A stretch of 64,000 nt of DNA from Micromonospora matsumotoense (GCF_900091525.1 NZ_FMCU01000009.1:124001-188000), one strand, 5' to 3'; positions 49,994-59,973 are shown, counted from the first letter of the stretch. The notes: generated from the sequence alone by a model not told the origin. A program made the numbers and translations.

Positions 49994-52900
49994 TTGTCCA
50001 CTGTCGTCATCAAGCGGCCACCGCGCCGGCCCGCGCCGGAGATCCCGATCGGCGAGCTGCCCGTGGAGGGCCCGCCGGAGATCCCCGTGGTCACCGGCGG
50101 ACGCTGGCAGCAGGCGCTGATGGTGCTGCCGATGCTGGGTGGCACGGTGGCGATGGCGATGATGTTCGGCCGTGGCGGCGGCGCCTACTCGTACGTGGTG
50201 GGCGGCATGTTCGGGCTCTCCTCGGTGGCGATGCTGATGACCTCCTGGGGCAGCGCCTCCGGCACGCCGAGGAAGTCGGAGATGATGGCCGCCCGCCGGG
50301 AGTACCTGCGGCACCTGACCGCGCTGCGGCGACGGGTCCGGCAGACCGCCCGGCAGCAGCGGGCCGGGCTGTACTACCGGCATCCCGACCCGGACCGGCT
50401 CTGGTCGACGGTGGACAGCCACCGGGTCTGGGAGCGGCGACCCGGCGACCCGGACTTCGGCGTGGTCCGGGTCGCGGTCGGGCCGCAGACGCTGGCTACC
50501 CCGCTGGTCCCACCGGTCACCCGCCCTCTGGAGGAACTGGAGCCGATGACCGCCGGGGCGCTGCGGCGCTTCCTCGACGCGTACTCGGTGGTGCCGGACC
50601 TGCCGGTGGCACTGTCGCTGCGCAGCTTCGCCCGGGTCTTCGTCCGGGGTGGGCAGCCGGGTGGGACCGGACGGCCGGGCGGCCCGGCGGCGGACGCCGG
50701 CCCCGGCACCGGGTCGCCCGACGCGCAGGCGCTGGCCCGCGCGATGATCACCCAGCTCACCGTCTTCCACGCCCCCGACGAGTTGCTCGTCGCCGTCTGC
50801 GCCGGCCCGGAACGGCGTCGACACTGGGAGTGGGTGAAGTGGCTGCCGCACGCCCACCACCCGACCCGGGTCGACGCGCTCGGCCCGGTCCGGCTGGTCA
50901 CCAGCTCCGCCGTCGAGCTGGAACGGCTGCTCGGCGAGGTGCTGGCCAGCCGGTCCCGGTTCAGCCCTGCCGGGCCTGCCACGGACGGCCCGCACGTGGT
51001 GGTGCTCCTCGACGGCGGCGACCTGACCGACGCCACCGAACTGACCGGCGACGGCGGCATCGACGCGGTCACCGTGCTCGACCTGGACACCCCGCCGCCG
51101 CGCCTGCTGGACCGGTTCGCCCTGCTGCTGGAGGTGCGCGCCGGACGCCTGCACTCCTGGTCGGCCGAGGGACACGCCGAGGTGGGCAGCGCCGACCGGC
51201 TGGACGTCGCCGACGCGGAGGCGGTCGCCCGACGGCTCGCCCCGCTGCGGCTCGCCGCCGCCGGCCGGGGCACCGAGGCCGCCCCCGGGGCCGAACCCGG
51301 CCTCCCCGAACTGCTCGGGCTCGGCGACCCGGAGGGGTTCACCGCCGACCAGGGCTGGCTGCCCCGCTCGTCCCGGGACCGGCTGCGGGTGCCGATCGGC
51401 GTCGGCGTGGACGGTGGCGCGGTCGAGCTGGACCTCAAGGAGTCGGCACAGGACGGGATGGGCCCGCACGGGTTGCTGATCGGCGCGACCGGCTCCGGCA
51501 AGTCGGAGCTGCTACGTACCCTGGTGCTGGCGTTGGCCGCCACGCACAGCTCGGAGCAGCTCAACTTCGTCCTGGTCGACTTCAAGGGCGGGGCCACCTT
51601 CGCCTCCTTCGACCGGCTGCCGCACACCGCCGCCGTGATCACCAACCTGGTCGACGCGTTGCCGCTGGTCGACCGGATGGTGGACGCCATCAACGGCGAG
51701 CTGATGCGCCGCCAGGAGCTGCTGCGCCGGGCCGGCAACTTCGCCAGCCTGCGCGACTACGAACGGGCCCGGGCGGCCGGCGCGCCGCTCGCCCCGCTGC
51801 CGTCGCTGCTGCTGGTCTGCGACGAGTTCTCCGAGCTGCTGTCGGCCAAGCCCGACTTCATCGACCTGTTCGTACAGATCGGCCGGCTGGGCCGGTCGCT
51901 CGGCGTGCACCTGCTGTTGGCCAGCCAGCGGTTGGAGGAGGGGCGGCTGCGCGGGTTGGACACCCACCTGTCGTACCGGATCGGGTTGCGCACCTTCTCG
52001 GCGCTGGAGTCCCGGACGGTGCTCGGGGTGCCGGACGCCCACGAGCTGCCCCGCTCCCCCGGGCACGGCTACCTGCGCGCCGGCACCGACCCGCTGGTCC
52101 GGTTCCGGGCCGCCTACGTCTCCGGCCCGGTCCGGCGGCGGGGCGGGGTGACCGGCGGCGGGGCGGGCGGCGCGGTCCGGCTGCTCGCCTTCTCCACCCA
52201 CGTCGTGCCGGTGCCGGAACCGGTCGCCCCGGTGGCCCTGCCGGCCGTCGAGGAGGACACCGAGAGCCTGCTCGACACGCTGGTCGGCCGGCTGGCCGGG
52301 CAGGGGCCACCGGCCCACCAGGTGTGGCTGCCGCCGCTGGAGCACGCGCCCACCCTGGACGAGTTGCTCGGTCCGCCCGGCGTCGACCCGCAGCGTGGCC
52401 TGGGCTTCGCCAACCCGGAGCTGCACGGCGGCCTCCAGGTGCCGGTGGCGATCGTCGACAAGCCGTACGAGCAGCGACGCGACCTGCTGTGGTTGGCGCT
52501 GGGCGGGCCGGCCGGGCACGTGGCCGTGGTCGGCGCGCCGCAGAGCGGTAAGTCGCACGCGTTGCGGACGCTGATCTGCGCGCTGGCGCTCACCCACACG
52601 CCGACCGAGGTGCAGGTCTACTGCCTGGACTTCGGTGGCGGCGGGTTGGCCGCCCTGCGGGAACTGCCGCACGTGGGCGGGGTCGCCGGCCGGGCGGACC
52701 CGACGGTGGTCCGGCGTACCGTCGGGGAGATCGCCACCCTGCTGGCCGAGCGGGAACGCCGCTTCACCGAGCTGGGGGTGGAGTCGATGGCGGCGTGGCG
52801 CAAGCGGCGTCGGACGCTCGCCGACGCCGGTCAGCCCACCGTCGACCCGTTCGGTGACGTGTTCCTCGTGGTGGACGGCTGGGCCACCCTGCGTGGCGAG

Positions 52901-53980
52901 TACGACGACCTGGAACCCCTGATCACCGACCTGGCCACCCGGGGCCTGTCGTACGGGGTGCACGTGGTGGCGAGCGCGGTGCGCTGGCTGGACTTCCGGC
53001 CCGGCATCCGGGACCTGTTCGGGTCCCGGTTGGAGCTGCGCCTGGGTGACCCGTCCGACTCGGTGGTGAAGCGGACGGCGGCGGCCGGGGTGCCGGAGCA
53101 GGCGGGGCGGGGGATCACCGCGCAGAGCCTGCACCTGCTCACCGCCCTGCCGCAGCTCGCCGGCGGGGACACCGCCGATCTGGTCAAGGCGGTGGTGGAC
53201 GCCTGGTCGGGGCCGGCCGCGCCCCGGGTCCGGTTGCTTCCGCCGGTGCTGCCGTACGCCGAGCTGGACACCGCCGCCGGCTCCGGCCTGGCGTTCCCGG
53301 TCGGGATCGCCGAGGCGGACCTGCGCCCGGTGCTGCTCGACTTCGCCACCGAGCCGCACTTCGTGGTCTTCGGCGACGCCGAGTGCGGCAAGTCGTCGTT
53401 CCTGCGGGCGCTGGCCACCTCGATCATCGACCGGTTCACCCCGGAGCAGGCCCGGGTGATCCTGGTCGACTACCGGCGCAGCCTGCTCGGCACCGTCGAG
53501 ACCGACCACCTGATCGGGTACGGCACGGCGGCGGCGCACACCACCGAGCTGATCGAGTCGGTCGCCGGCTACATGCAGGGTCGGCTGCCCGGCCCGGAGG
53601 TCACCCCGGCACAGTTGCGGGACCGCTCCTGGTGGTCCGGTCCGGAGTTGTTCATCCTGGTCGACGACTACGACCTGGTGGCCAGCGGTCCGGCGAACCC
53701 GCTGCGCGGGCTGGAGGAGCACCTGCCCCAGGCCCGCGACGTCGGTCTGCACCTGGTGCTGGCCCGCCGCTGCGGTGGCGCCGGCCGCTCCCAGTACGAG
53801 CCGATCGTGCAGCGCCTGCGCGAGTTGTCCACCGCCGGGCTGGTGATGAGTGGCAGCCCGGACGAGGGGCAGTTGGTGGGTGCGGTCCGGCCGGGTCCGT
53901 TGCCGGCGGGGCGTGGCCGGCTGGTCACCCGACGCGAGGGCGTACGCCTCGTGCAGTTGGCCCATCTGCCGCCACCGTGA
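49994..53980 (+). CDS. eccC: EccC-type type VII secretion ATPase, three ATPase domains
   Basis: The motor of an ESX system. The 1,328-residue single chain has two N-terminal membrane segments (about 37-77) and three FtsK/SpoIIIE-like ATPases with intact P-loops: GATGSGKSELL (about 497), GAPQSGKSHAL (about 847) and GDAECGKSSFL (about 1127). Walker B is LVCDEFSELL in the first domain, but VVDGWATL and LVDDYDLV in the other two, in line with the main activity being in domain 1. The start is TTG 49994, supported by GGAGG six bases upstream. EccCa and EccCb are fused, as in ESX-3/4. Confidence 0.95.
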   Translation: MSTVVIKRPPRRPAPEIPIGELPVEGPPEIPVVTGGRWQQALMVLPMLGGTVAMAMMFGRGGGAYSYVVGGMFGLSSVAMLMTSWGSASGTPRKSEMMAARREYLRHLTALRRRVRQTARQQRAGLYYRHPDPDRLWSTVDSHRVWERRPGDPDFGVVRVAVGPQTLATPLVPPVTRPLEELEPMTAGALRRFLDAYSVVPDLPVALSLRSFARVFVRGGQPGGTGRPGGPAADAGPGTGSPDAQALARAMITQLTVFHAPDELLVAVCAGPERRRHWEWVKWLPHAHHPTRVDALGPVRLVTSSAVELERLLGEVLASRSRFSPAGPATDGPHVVVLLDGGDLTDATELTGDGGIDAVTVLDLDTPPPRLLDRFALLLEVRAGRLHSWSAEGHAEVGSADRLDVADAEAVARRLAPLRLAAAGRGTEAAPGAEPGLPELLGLGDPEGFTADQGWLPRSSRDRLRVPIGVGVDGGAVELDLKESAQDGMGPHGLLIGATGSGKSELLRTLVLALAATHSSEQLNFVLVDFKGGATFASFDRLPHTAAVITNLVDALPLVDRMVDAINGELMRRQELLRRAGNFASLRDYERARAAGAPLAPLPSLLLVCDEFSELLSAKPDFIDLFVQIGRLGRSLGVHLLLASQRLEEGRLRGLDTHLSYRIGLRTFSALESRTVLGVPDAHELPRSPGHGYLRAGTDPLVRFRAAYVSGPVRRRGGVTGGGAGGAVRLLAFSTHVVPVPEPVAPVALPAVEEDTESLLDTLVGRLAGQGPPAHQVWLPPLEHAPTLDELLGPPGVDPQRGLGFANPELHGGLQVPVAIVDKPYEQRRDLLWLALGGPAGHVAVVGAPQSGKSHALRTLICALALTHTPTEVQVYCLDFGGGGLAALRELPHVGGVAGRADPTVVRRTVGEIATLLAERERRFTELGVESMAAWRKRRRTLADAGQPTVDPFGDVFLVVDGWATLRGEYDDLEPLITDLATRGLSYGVHVVASAVRWLDFRPGIRDLFGSRLELRLGDPSDSVVKRTAAAGVPEQAGRGITAQSLHLLTALPQLAGGDTADLVKAVVDAWSGPAAPRVRLLPPVLPYAELDTAAGSGLAFPVGIAEADLRPVLLDFATEPHFVVFGDAECGKSSFLRALATSIIDRFTPEQARVILVDYRRSLLGTVETDHLIGYGTAAAHTTELIESVAGYMQGRLPGPEVTPAQLRDRSWWSGPELFILVDDYDLVASGPANPLRGLEEHLPQARDVGLHLVLARRCGGAGRSQYEPIVQRLRELSTAGLVMSGSPDEGQLVGAVRPGPLPAGRGRLVTRREGVRLVQLAHLPPP

Positions 53981-54053
53981 TCCCGGTGTGCCGGAACGTG
54001 CCGTGTCGGCGGGGGGAACCGGTAATCTCCGTGCAGCAGGTGTCCCGTGATGA

Positions 54054-55451
54054 ATGGCTGACGATGTGACCAGGGTTGGGCAGGGCTCCCCGACGGCGCT
54101 GCACCGGTTCGCCGGGCGGGCGCTGCTCGGCGTCGCGGCGACCACCGTCACCGTGTTGGGCACGGCCCCACCACCCGCCGCCGCCACGACCCCGGTCGCC
54201 GGTCTGGCCCCGTCGGCGGTCTCCACGGTGGCCGGCCGACCGGGCGCGCTGGCCGGGCCGCGCGCCGGCACCCCACTGACCGAGCCCGACTTCGCCCCGG
54301 TGCGGGCCCGCGCCGACCGGGTCCGCGACGACCAGTTCCAGCTCGACGAGTTGGACGCGGCCACCGCCTGGCGTACCTCGACCGGACGCGGCGTGACGGT
54401 GGCGGTGATCGACTCCGGGGTGGACGGTGCCCACCCCGACCTGGTCGGCCAGGTGCTGCCCGGCATGGATCTGGTCTCCCCGGCCGGCGGCGACGAGCCG
54501 GACCCGGTGGGGCACGGCACCACGGTGGCCAGCCTGATCGCCGGGCGCGGCGACGACCGGCGGGGGGTGGTCGGGCTCGCGCCGGACGCCCGGATCCTGC
54601 CGGTCCGGGTGCTCGACGACGAGAACCGCTACGACGACGCGATGATCGTCGCCAAGGGGGTGCGCTGGGCGGTCGACAACGGCGCCCGCGTGATCAACCT
54701 GTCCCTGGGCGGCAGCGGCGACAGCCCGGCCCTGGCCGCCGCGCTGGACTACGCGTTCGCCCGGGACGTGGTGGTGGTGGCCTGCACCGGCAACGTCGCC
54801 ACGTCCACCACGTCGAAGGTCTGGTACCCGGCGCGGGAGCCGGGGGTGATCGCGGTGGCCGGCCTGGAACGCGACAGCGAGAACCTCTGGTCCGGTTCGA
54901 TCACCGGTCACGCCACCATGCTGACCGCCCCGGCGACCGGCCTGGTCGGGGCCCGCCCACCGAGCAACTACTGGGGGGTGCAGGGCACCAGCTTCGCCGC
55001 GCCGCTGGTGACGGCGACCGCCGCCCTGGTCCGCGCCCGCTACCCCGAGATGTCCGCCGGGGACGTGGTGAACCGGTTGCTGAGCACCGCGAAGGACATC
55101 GGCCCCACCGGCCGGGACGACCGCTTCGGGTACGGCCTGGTCGACCCGGTCGCCGCGCTCACCGCCGACGTGCCGCTGGTCTACCGGAACCCGTTGGACG
55201 ACAACGACTCCCCCGGGGTGGTCGGGTTCGGCCCGGCCCCCGGCTCCGCCGAGGATGCCCGGGCCGGCGGCACCGGCAGCGACCCGCTCGGCTTCACCGC
55301 GCCACGACAGCACACCCGGTGGACGGCCCAGCCGGCCGGCGGTGCGGACGATGCCGCCCCCCGCCGGCTCTGGACCGGGGTCGCCGTGATGGTCGCCCTG
55401 GTCACCGGGGTGGCGTTGATGGTCCGCCGGTTCCGGCTGTGGGGTCGTTGA
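54054..55451 (+). CDS. mycP: Mycosin-type subtilisin protease
   Basis: S8 serine protease of type VII secretion. The 465-residue product has a signal-like N-terminus, the triad Asp (VAVIDSGVDG, about 118), His (VGHGTTVA, about 154) and Ser (QGTSFAAPLV, about 313), and a C-terminal membrane anchor (WTGVAVMVALVTGVALMV). It starts 73 bases after eccC. MycP stabilises the ESX membrane complex; no esx substrate genes are adjacent. ATG 54054 is used; GTG 54066 is also possible. Confidence 0.93.
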   Translation: MADDVTRVGQGSPTALHRFAGRALLGVAATTVTVLGTAPPPAAATTPVAGLAPSAVSTVAGRPGALAGPRAGTPLTEPDFAPVRARADRVRDDQFQLDELDAATAWRTSTGRGVTVAVIDSGVDGAHPDLVGQVLPGMDLVSPAGGDEPDPVGHGTTVASLIAGRGDDRRGVVGLAPDARILPVRVLDDENRYDDAMIVAKGVRWAVDNGARVINLSLGGSGDSPALAAALDYAFARDVVVVACTGNVATSTTSKVWYPAREPGVIAVAGLERDSENLWSGSITGHATMLTAPATGLVGARPPSNYWGVQGTSFAAPLVTATAALVRARYPEMSAGDVVNRLLSTAKDIGPTGRDDRFGYGLVDPVAALTADVPLVYRNPLDDNDSPGVVGFGPAPGSAEDARAGGTGSDPLGFTAPRQHTRWTAQPAGGADDAAPRRLWTGVAVMVALVTGVALMVRRFRLWGR

Positions 55452-55492
55452 GCCGGGCCTGATTCCGCGTACGGGTGGGTAGAGCAGGTCGC

Positions 55493-56290
55493 ATGAGTTC
55501 CTCCGGTCCGCGCACCTCCGTACCCCCGTCGGGCCGGTCCTGGCGGGACCGCCGCCTGGACCGGGACCACTCGTTCGGGCTGCGGTTGACCCTGGCGTCG
55601 GTGGCGGCGTTCCTGCTGCTGGTGCCGTTCGCGTTGCTGGCGGTGCTGGTGGTGGGTGCCTGGCCGCCGCTGCACGGCCTGGACGCGGCGGTGACCGACG
55701 CCCTGCACCGGTTCGCCGCCGACCATCCGGTGTGGGTACGGGCGATGAAGGCGTGGACGCACCTGGCCTCACCGGGTCCGCTGCGGGTGGCCGCGCTGGT
55801 CGTGGTGGTGTGGTTGTGGTGCCGCCGGGCCCGCCGGCTGGCGCTCTGGGTGGTCACCACGATGGTCGTCGGCGGGGCGCTCGGCGCGCTGCTGAAGCTG
55901 CTCGTCGGCCGGGACCGGCCGGAGCTGCTCGATCCGGTGGCCCGGGCCGCCGGGTTCTCCTTCCCGTCCGGGCACGCGCTGAACGCGACCCTCGCGGCGG
56001 GGGTGCTGCTGCTGGTGTTCCTGCCGTTCACCCGGGACCGCCCGGTGGCCCGGGTGCTGCTCTGGACGGCCGCCGTGCTGCTGGTCGGGGTGACCGGGCT
56101 GAGCCGGGTGGCGTTGGGCGTGCACTGGGTCAGCGACGTGCTCGGCGGCTGCCTGCTGGGGATGGCGGTGGTGGCGGCCACCTCGGCGGCGTTCCGCACC
56201 TGGCGGGAGCAGGCCGGACTGCCGGCCTCCCGGGCCACGGTCGACGGGGTGGCACCGGAACTGGCCGGCCCGCCGGGCCCGCACGGATAG
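55493..56290 (+). CDS. PAP2-family membrane phosphatase
   Basis: The 265-residue protein has six membrane segments and the three phosphatase motifs: KLLVGRDRP (about 138), FPSGHAL (about 160), and SRVALGVHWVSDVLGG (about 205). It probably dephosphorylates undecaprenyl pyrophosphate or phosphatidic acid on the outer face; which is not decidable. It follows mycP by 41 bases on the same strand. No function in ESX secretion is known for the family. Confidence 0.9.
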   Translation: MSSSGPRTSVPPSGRSWRDRRLDRDHSFGLRLTLASVAAFLLLVPFALLAVLVVGAWPPLHGLDAAVTDALHRFAADHPVWVRAMKAWTHLASPGPLRVAALVVVVWLWCRRARRLALWVVTTMVVGGALGALLKLLVGRDRPELLDPVARAAGFSFPSGHALNATLAAGVLLLVFLPFTRDRPVARVLLWTAAVLLVGVTGLSRVALGVHWVSDVLGGCLLGMAVVAATSAAFRTWREQAGLPASRATVDGVAPELAGPPGPHG

Positions 56291-56398
56291 CGGCCCACCG
56301 GCCGGGGTACTGCGCGGCCATGTCCGCCATCGCCGCCCGGGTCGCCAAGCGGGTGCTCCGCCCGGTGGCCCAGGCCGGCCGGGGCGTCGACGGTCGGG

Positions 56399-57577
56399 TC
56401 AGGTGCAGTCGCCGGTGCCCACCCCACGGGTACGCTCCGCGCCGGCCAGCGCCACCGGTCGGGCCTCCTCGGCGGTCACCGCGAAACCGGTGTTCGGGTC
56501 GTCCGCCGCCGCCGCGAAGATCACCCCGAGCACCAGGCCGTTGGAGGAGACCAGCGGGCCACCGGAGTTCCCGCTGCGGACCAGCGCCCGGATCGTGTAG
56601 ATCTCCCGGTTGACCTTGCTGGCGTTGTAGATGTCCGGGCCCTCGATCCGGTCCACGTCCCGGACCCGGGCCGGCCGGGCGTCGTACGGGCCGTCGAGCG
56701 GGAAACCCAGCACGATCGCGTCCGCGCCGCTGCCGGCCTGCCCGGCGGCGAAGCGCAGGGACGGGCCGGGCAGCCCCGGCACGTACAGCACGGCCAGGTC
56801 GCGGTCGGGGTCGTAGACGACGACCTCACCGTCGTACCGTTCGCCGCGCAGCTCGACCGCGACGGAGCGGGTGCCGGCCACCACGTGCGCGTTGGTCATC
56901 ACCCGGTCGTCGGCGTAGACGAAGCCGGAACCCTCGATCCGGCGCGAGCAGCTCGGTGCGGAACCCAGCACCTTGACCACCGCCCGCTGGCTGTTCGCCA
57001 CCACCTGGGAGCCGGCCAGCGCCGGGTCCGGCGGGGCGACCTGCCGCGCCGAGGTACGGCCCAGACCGTTGAAGACGTCGGGAAACCCGTTGGTGTCGAC
57101 GGTGTCCCGCAGCGCGGTGGACAGCTCCTGGGCCTGGTCGGGCAGGACCCGGTCCACCACGGTCAACAGCGCGCTGTTCTTGACCGAGGCGGCCAGCCAG
57201 GGCAGCGACGAGGAGCCCAGCGGGACCGCGACCAGCCAGGCCACCAGCATCACCGCGAGGATCGAGACGAATGCGCCGCCGACGTCGTCGGCCCGCTTGG
57301 CGGTGTCGTTGGTGATCGTGCGCCGCAGGTGGGAGCCCAGCCAACCGGCCAACGCCTGACCGAGCACGGCGAGCCCGAAGACCGCGACCAGGGAGACCAG
57401 CACCCTTGTCCCGCTGTCGATGAACTGGCGGGCCAGCAACGGCCCGAGCTGGAGACCGATGAGCGCGCCCAGGAAGAACCCCGAGAACGACAGCGCCCCG
57501 ATGACGAAGCCCTGACGGTATCCGCTGATCGCGAACACGAGTATGAGCAGGAGCAGAACGAGATCCACGGCCGACAC
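56399..57577 (-). CDS. marP: MarP-type membrane serine protease (CvpA plus trypsin-like domain)
   Basis: Four N-terminal membrane segments of the colicin V production type (about residues 4-120) precede an exported chymotrypsin-like protease with His231 (TNAHVVAG), Asp262 (DRDLAVLYV) and Ser338 (SGNSGGPLV). Two cysteines are placed for a disulfide in the mature domain region. In Mycobacterium tuberculosis the homologue protects against acid and oxidative stress. GTG 57577 follows TACCCT by six bases, so the mRNA may be leaderless. It is downstream of the Nudix gene, as in mycobacteria. Confidence 0.93.
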   Translation of the reverse strand: MSAVDLVLLLLILVFAISGYRQGFVIGALSFSGFFLGALIGLQLGPLLARQFIDSGTRVLVSLVAVFGLAVLGQALAGWLGSHLRRTITNDTAKRADDVGGAFVSILAVMLVAWLVAVPLGSSSLPWLAASVKNSALLTVVDRVLPDQAQELSTALRDTVDTNGFPDVFNGLGRTSARQVAPPDPALAGSQVVANSQRAVVKVLGSAPSCSRRIEGSGFVYADDRVMTNAHVVAGTRSVAVELRGERYDGEVVVYDPDRDLAVLYVPGLPGPSLRFAAGQAGSGADAIVLGFPLDGPYDARPARVRDVDRIEGPDIYNASKVNREIYTIRALVRSGNSGGPLVSSNGLVLGVIFAAAADDPNTGFAVTAEEARPVALAGAERTRGVGTGDCT

Positions 57578-57583
57578 CGGTCA

Positions 57584-57589
57584 AGGGTA
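57584..57589 (-). promoter_or_regulatory. TACCCT -10 element before marP
   Basis: TACCCT on the minus strand ends six bases before the GTG at 57577. Confidence 0.45.
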
Positions 57590-57635
57590 CGTGCACCGGA
57601 CATCGGTGCGGCGCTGCGGCTGCGGAACGTAATGA

Positions 57636-58334
57636 TCAGGTCAGCGGACCGGCCAGTTCGTCGGCTTCCTCGGTGCCGGCCGAGGGGGCCGGGGTGACCC
57701 CGGTCGGCGGCAGCTCGACCACCCGCGACGAGGGCCACGGCCGGGCCCAACCGCCCATCTCCAGGAGGGCGGCCAGCACTCCGGCGGTGAAGCCCCAGAC
57801 CAGCATCCCCCGGACGGAGAACGCCGGGCCGATCCAGCCGCTGGAGTGGCGGACCCGCATCCGGTTGGCCGGGTCGACCAGCTCGGCGACGGGCAGCCGG
57901 GCGACGTGCGCCACCTCGGCCGGTTCCCGGGGGTGCACCGGATGCGGGCTGTGCCACCAGGCCAGCACCGGGGTGACCACGAAGTCACTGACCGGAATCC
58001 AGAGCTTCGGCAGCTCGGCGAGGACGGTCACGCTGGCCGGATCGAGATCGACCTCCTCGTTCGCCTCGCGCAGCGCGGTGGCCCGCACGTCGGCGTCCTC
58101 CGGGTCGGCCGCACCACCGGGAAAGGCCGGCTGGCCGGCGTGGTTGCGCAGCGTGGCGGCCCGCTGGAGCACCAGCACGTCGGGGCCGACGCCGGGCTGC
58201 TCACCGAGCAGCACCAGCACCGCGCTCTCCCGGCCGCCCTCCTCGGGGGTGGTCAGTCGGGTGAAGTCCTCGGCGCGGGCGGTGCCGAGCCGGTCCAGCA
58301 GCGGGTCGAACCAGGACGGCGGACGGGAGTTCAT
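57636..58334 (-). CDS. Nudix hydrolase, CoA pyrophosphatase type
   Basis: A 232-residue hydrolase that likely cleaves CoA or its derivatives. The Nudix box runs from GGAADPEDADVRATA into LREANEEVDLD; the last canonical Gly is replaced by Asp, a small deviation, while the metal-binding Glu residues are kept. The preceding LRNHAGQPAFPGG is the CoA-pyrophosphatase signature. ATG 58334. It lies between marP and the TlpA-like lipoprotein gene in the order seen in mycobacteria. Confidence 0.9.
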   Translation of the reverse strand: MNSRPPSWFDPLLDRLGTARAEDFTRLTTPEEGGRESAVLVLLGEQPGVGPDVLVLQRAATLRNHAGQPAFPGGAADPEDADVRATALREANEEVDLDPASVTVLAELPKLWIPVSDFVVTPVLAWWHSPHPVHPREPAEVAHVARLPVAELVDPANRMRVRHSSGWIGPAFSVRGMLVWGFTAGVLAALLEMGGWARPWPSSRVVELPPTGVTPAPSAGTEEADELAGPLT

Positions 58335-58467
58335 CGACCCCGCTCCGGACCGACCGGGACCTGACCGGATGCCGCGCAGCGACGGCCGGGGGCAACCGGG
58401 AGGCGAAAGAAGGCCACCCGGGGGCGGGAGGTCGCGCGGGGGCCGGAGGCCACCCGGGGGCGGGAGG

Positions 58468-59181
58468 TCACGCGGGCACCGCCAGGCCGAGGTGCCGGCG
58501 GACCAGCTCGGCGAGGCGGGCGTCGTCGAGCGCGCCGGAGGTGTCGGTGTGCCGGACCCGCCCCTGCGCGTCGACCAGCAGGGTCAGCGGGACCGCCGTG
58601 CGGCGCAGCTCCCGTTGCAGGGCCTCGCCCTGGTCGAAGAGCACCGGGAACCGGATGCCGAAGTCCTCGCCGATGGCCTGCGCACCGTCCCGGCTGTCCC
58701 GGCTGTTCACCCCGATCACCTGGAGCTGGCCGGTGGCGCGAACGCTGAGCCGTTGGAAGGCGGGCAGCTCCTGGCGGCAGGGCGGGCACCAGGAGGCCCA
58801 CACGTTGATCACGGCCGGACCCCGGACGTCGCGCAACGCCACCGGGGCACCACCGGTGAAGCAGGAGAGCACCAGTTCGGGCAGGAGGCTGCCACCGCCG
58901 CCGGCCGGAGCCGGGCTGCTGCCCGTACCCCCGCTGTCGGCGGCACCGGCGGACCCGGTGGGTGCGGCCGGGCCGGACGGGGCGACGGACCCGGTGGGTG
59001 CGGGGGTGGTGCCGGTGGGCGCGGTGCCCGGCGGGTCGGCCAGGGTGGCGCAGCCGGCGAACGGCGACGGGCGCGGGGCCCGGTCGGGGCCGGTGGCGGC
59101 GCCCTCCGGCGCGGCGGTGGCGGTGCAGCCGGCGAGGACCAGCAGCGCCGGGACGAGCAGCGCGGCGAACCGACGTTTCAC
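58468..59181 (-). CDS. TlpA/ResA-like thioredoxin-fold lipoprotein
   Basis: Redox protein of the outer face of the membrane. The 237-residue product has a lipobox (LLVLAGC), a long Thr/Pro/Ala/Gly linker (about 25-95), and a thioredoxin domain with WASWCPPCRQELP (about 128) and a cis-Pro segment VPLTLLVD. It probably reduces disulfides, for example in cytochrome c maturation. GTG 59181 overlaps the nth stop (GTGA), so the two are translationally coupled. Confidence 0.92.
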   Translation of the reverse strand: MKRRFAALLVPALLVLAGCTATAAPEGAATGPDRAPRPSPFAGCATLADPPGTAPTGTTPAPTGSVAPSGPAAPTGSAGAADSGGTGSSPAPAGGGGSLLPELVLSCFTGGAPVALRDVRGPAVINVWASWCPPCRQELPAFQRLSVRATGQLQVIGVNSRDSRDGAQAIGEDFGIRFPVLFDQGEALQRELRRTAVPLTLLVDAQGRVRHTDTSGALDDARLAELVRRHLGLAVPA

Positions 59182-59966
59182 GGTGCCTCCGCGACGACGG
59201 CCTGGGCCGGCACCAGCTCCGGGTCGACCCCGGCGGCGACCGCGAGCTCCCGGGCGCGGGGCCCCTTGAGCAGCTTTGCGGCGGCGGCCGGCTCGGTCGG
59301 CCCGAGCCCGTACGACGGGCAGAGCCGGGCCAGGGTGCACGCCCCGCAGGCGGGCTTGCGGGCGTGGCAGACCCGCCGGCCGTGGAAGATGATCCGGTGG
59401 GAGAGCATGGTCCACTCCCGCTTCGGAAAGATCGCCCCGATCTCGTGTTCGATCTTGACGGGATCGGTCTGGATGGTCAGCCCCCAGCGCTGCACCAGCC
59501 GCTGGAAGTGGGTGTCGACGGTGATCCCCGGGACGTCGAAGGCGTTGCCCAGGATGACGTTGGCCGTCTTGCGGCCGATCCCGGGCAGCGTCACCAGGTC
59601 GGCCAGCCGACCGGGGACCCGGCCGTCGTGCCGCTCGATCAGGGCCTGCCCGAGCTTGATCAACGAGTCGGTCTTGTTGCGGTAGAAACCGGTCGGCCGG
59701 ATCAGCTCCTCCAGCTCGGCCCGGTCCGCCCCGGCGTAGTCGGCCGCCGTCGGGTAACGGGTGAAGAGCTTCGGGGTGACCTCGTTGACCTTCTTGTCGG
59801 TGCACTGCGCGGAGAGGATCGTGGCGACGGCCAGCTCCAACGCGCTGGAGTGGTCCAGTTCGCAGTGGGCGTCGGGGTGCGCTTCGGTCAGCGCCCGGCC
59901 GATCCGCCGGGCACGCCGGGTGCGGCCGAGATCCGTTTCGACCCGGCCGGGAGAGCTGATGGTCAC
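59178..59966 (-). CDS. nth: Endonuclease III
   Basis: DNA glycosylase/AP lyase for oxidised pyrimidines. The 262-residue protein has the helix-hairpin-helix LPGIGRKTANVIL with the catalytic Lys, the catalytic Asp in ITVDTHFQRL, and the C-X6-C-X2-C-X5-C iron-sulfur cluster ligands (CHARKPACGACTLARLC). GTG 59966 follows TAGGCT by seven bases without a Shine-Dalgarno. It is the first gene of an nth-tlpA-like pair. Confidence 0.97.
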   Translation of the reverse strand: MTISSPGRVETDLGRTRRARRIGRALTEAHPDAHCELDHSSALELAVATILSAQCTDKKVNEVTPKLFTRYPTAADYAGADRAELEELIRPTGFYRNKTDSLIKLGQALIERHDGRVPGRLADLVTLPGIGRKTANVILGNAFDVPGITVDTHFQRLVQRWGLTIQTDPVKIEHEIGAIFPKREWTMLSHRIIFHGRRVCHARKPACGACTLARLCPSYGLGPTEPAAAAKLLKGPRARELAVAAGVDPELVPAQAVVAEAP

Positions 59967-59973
59967 GCCGGCC

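Noticed and set aside
51512..54523. A 1,003-codon minus-strand open frame
   Set aside because: It is antisense to eccC, whose motifs are unambiguous.
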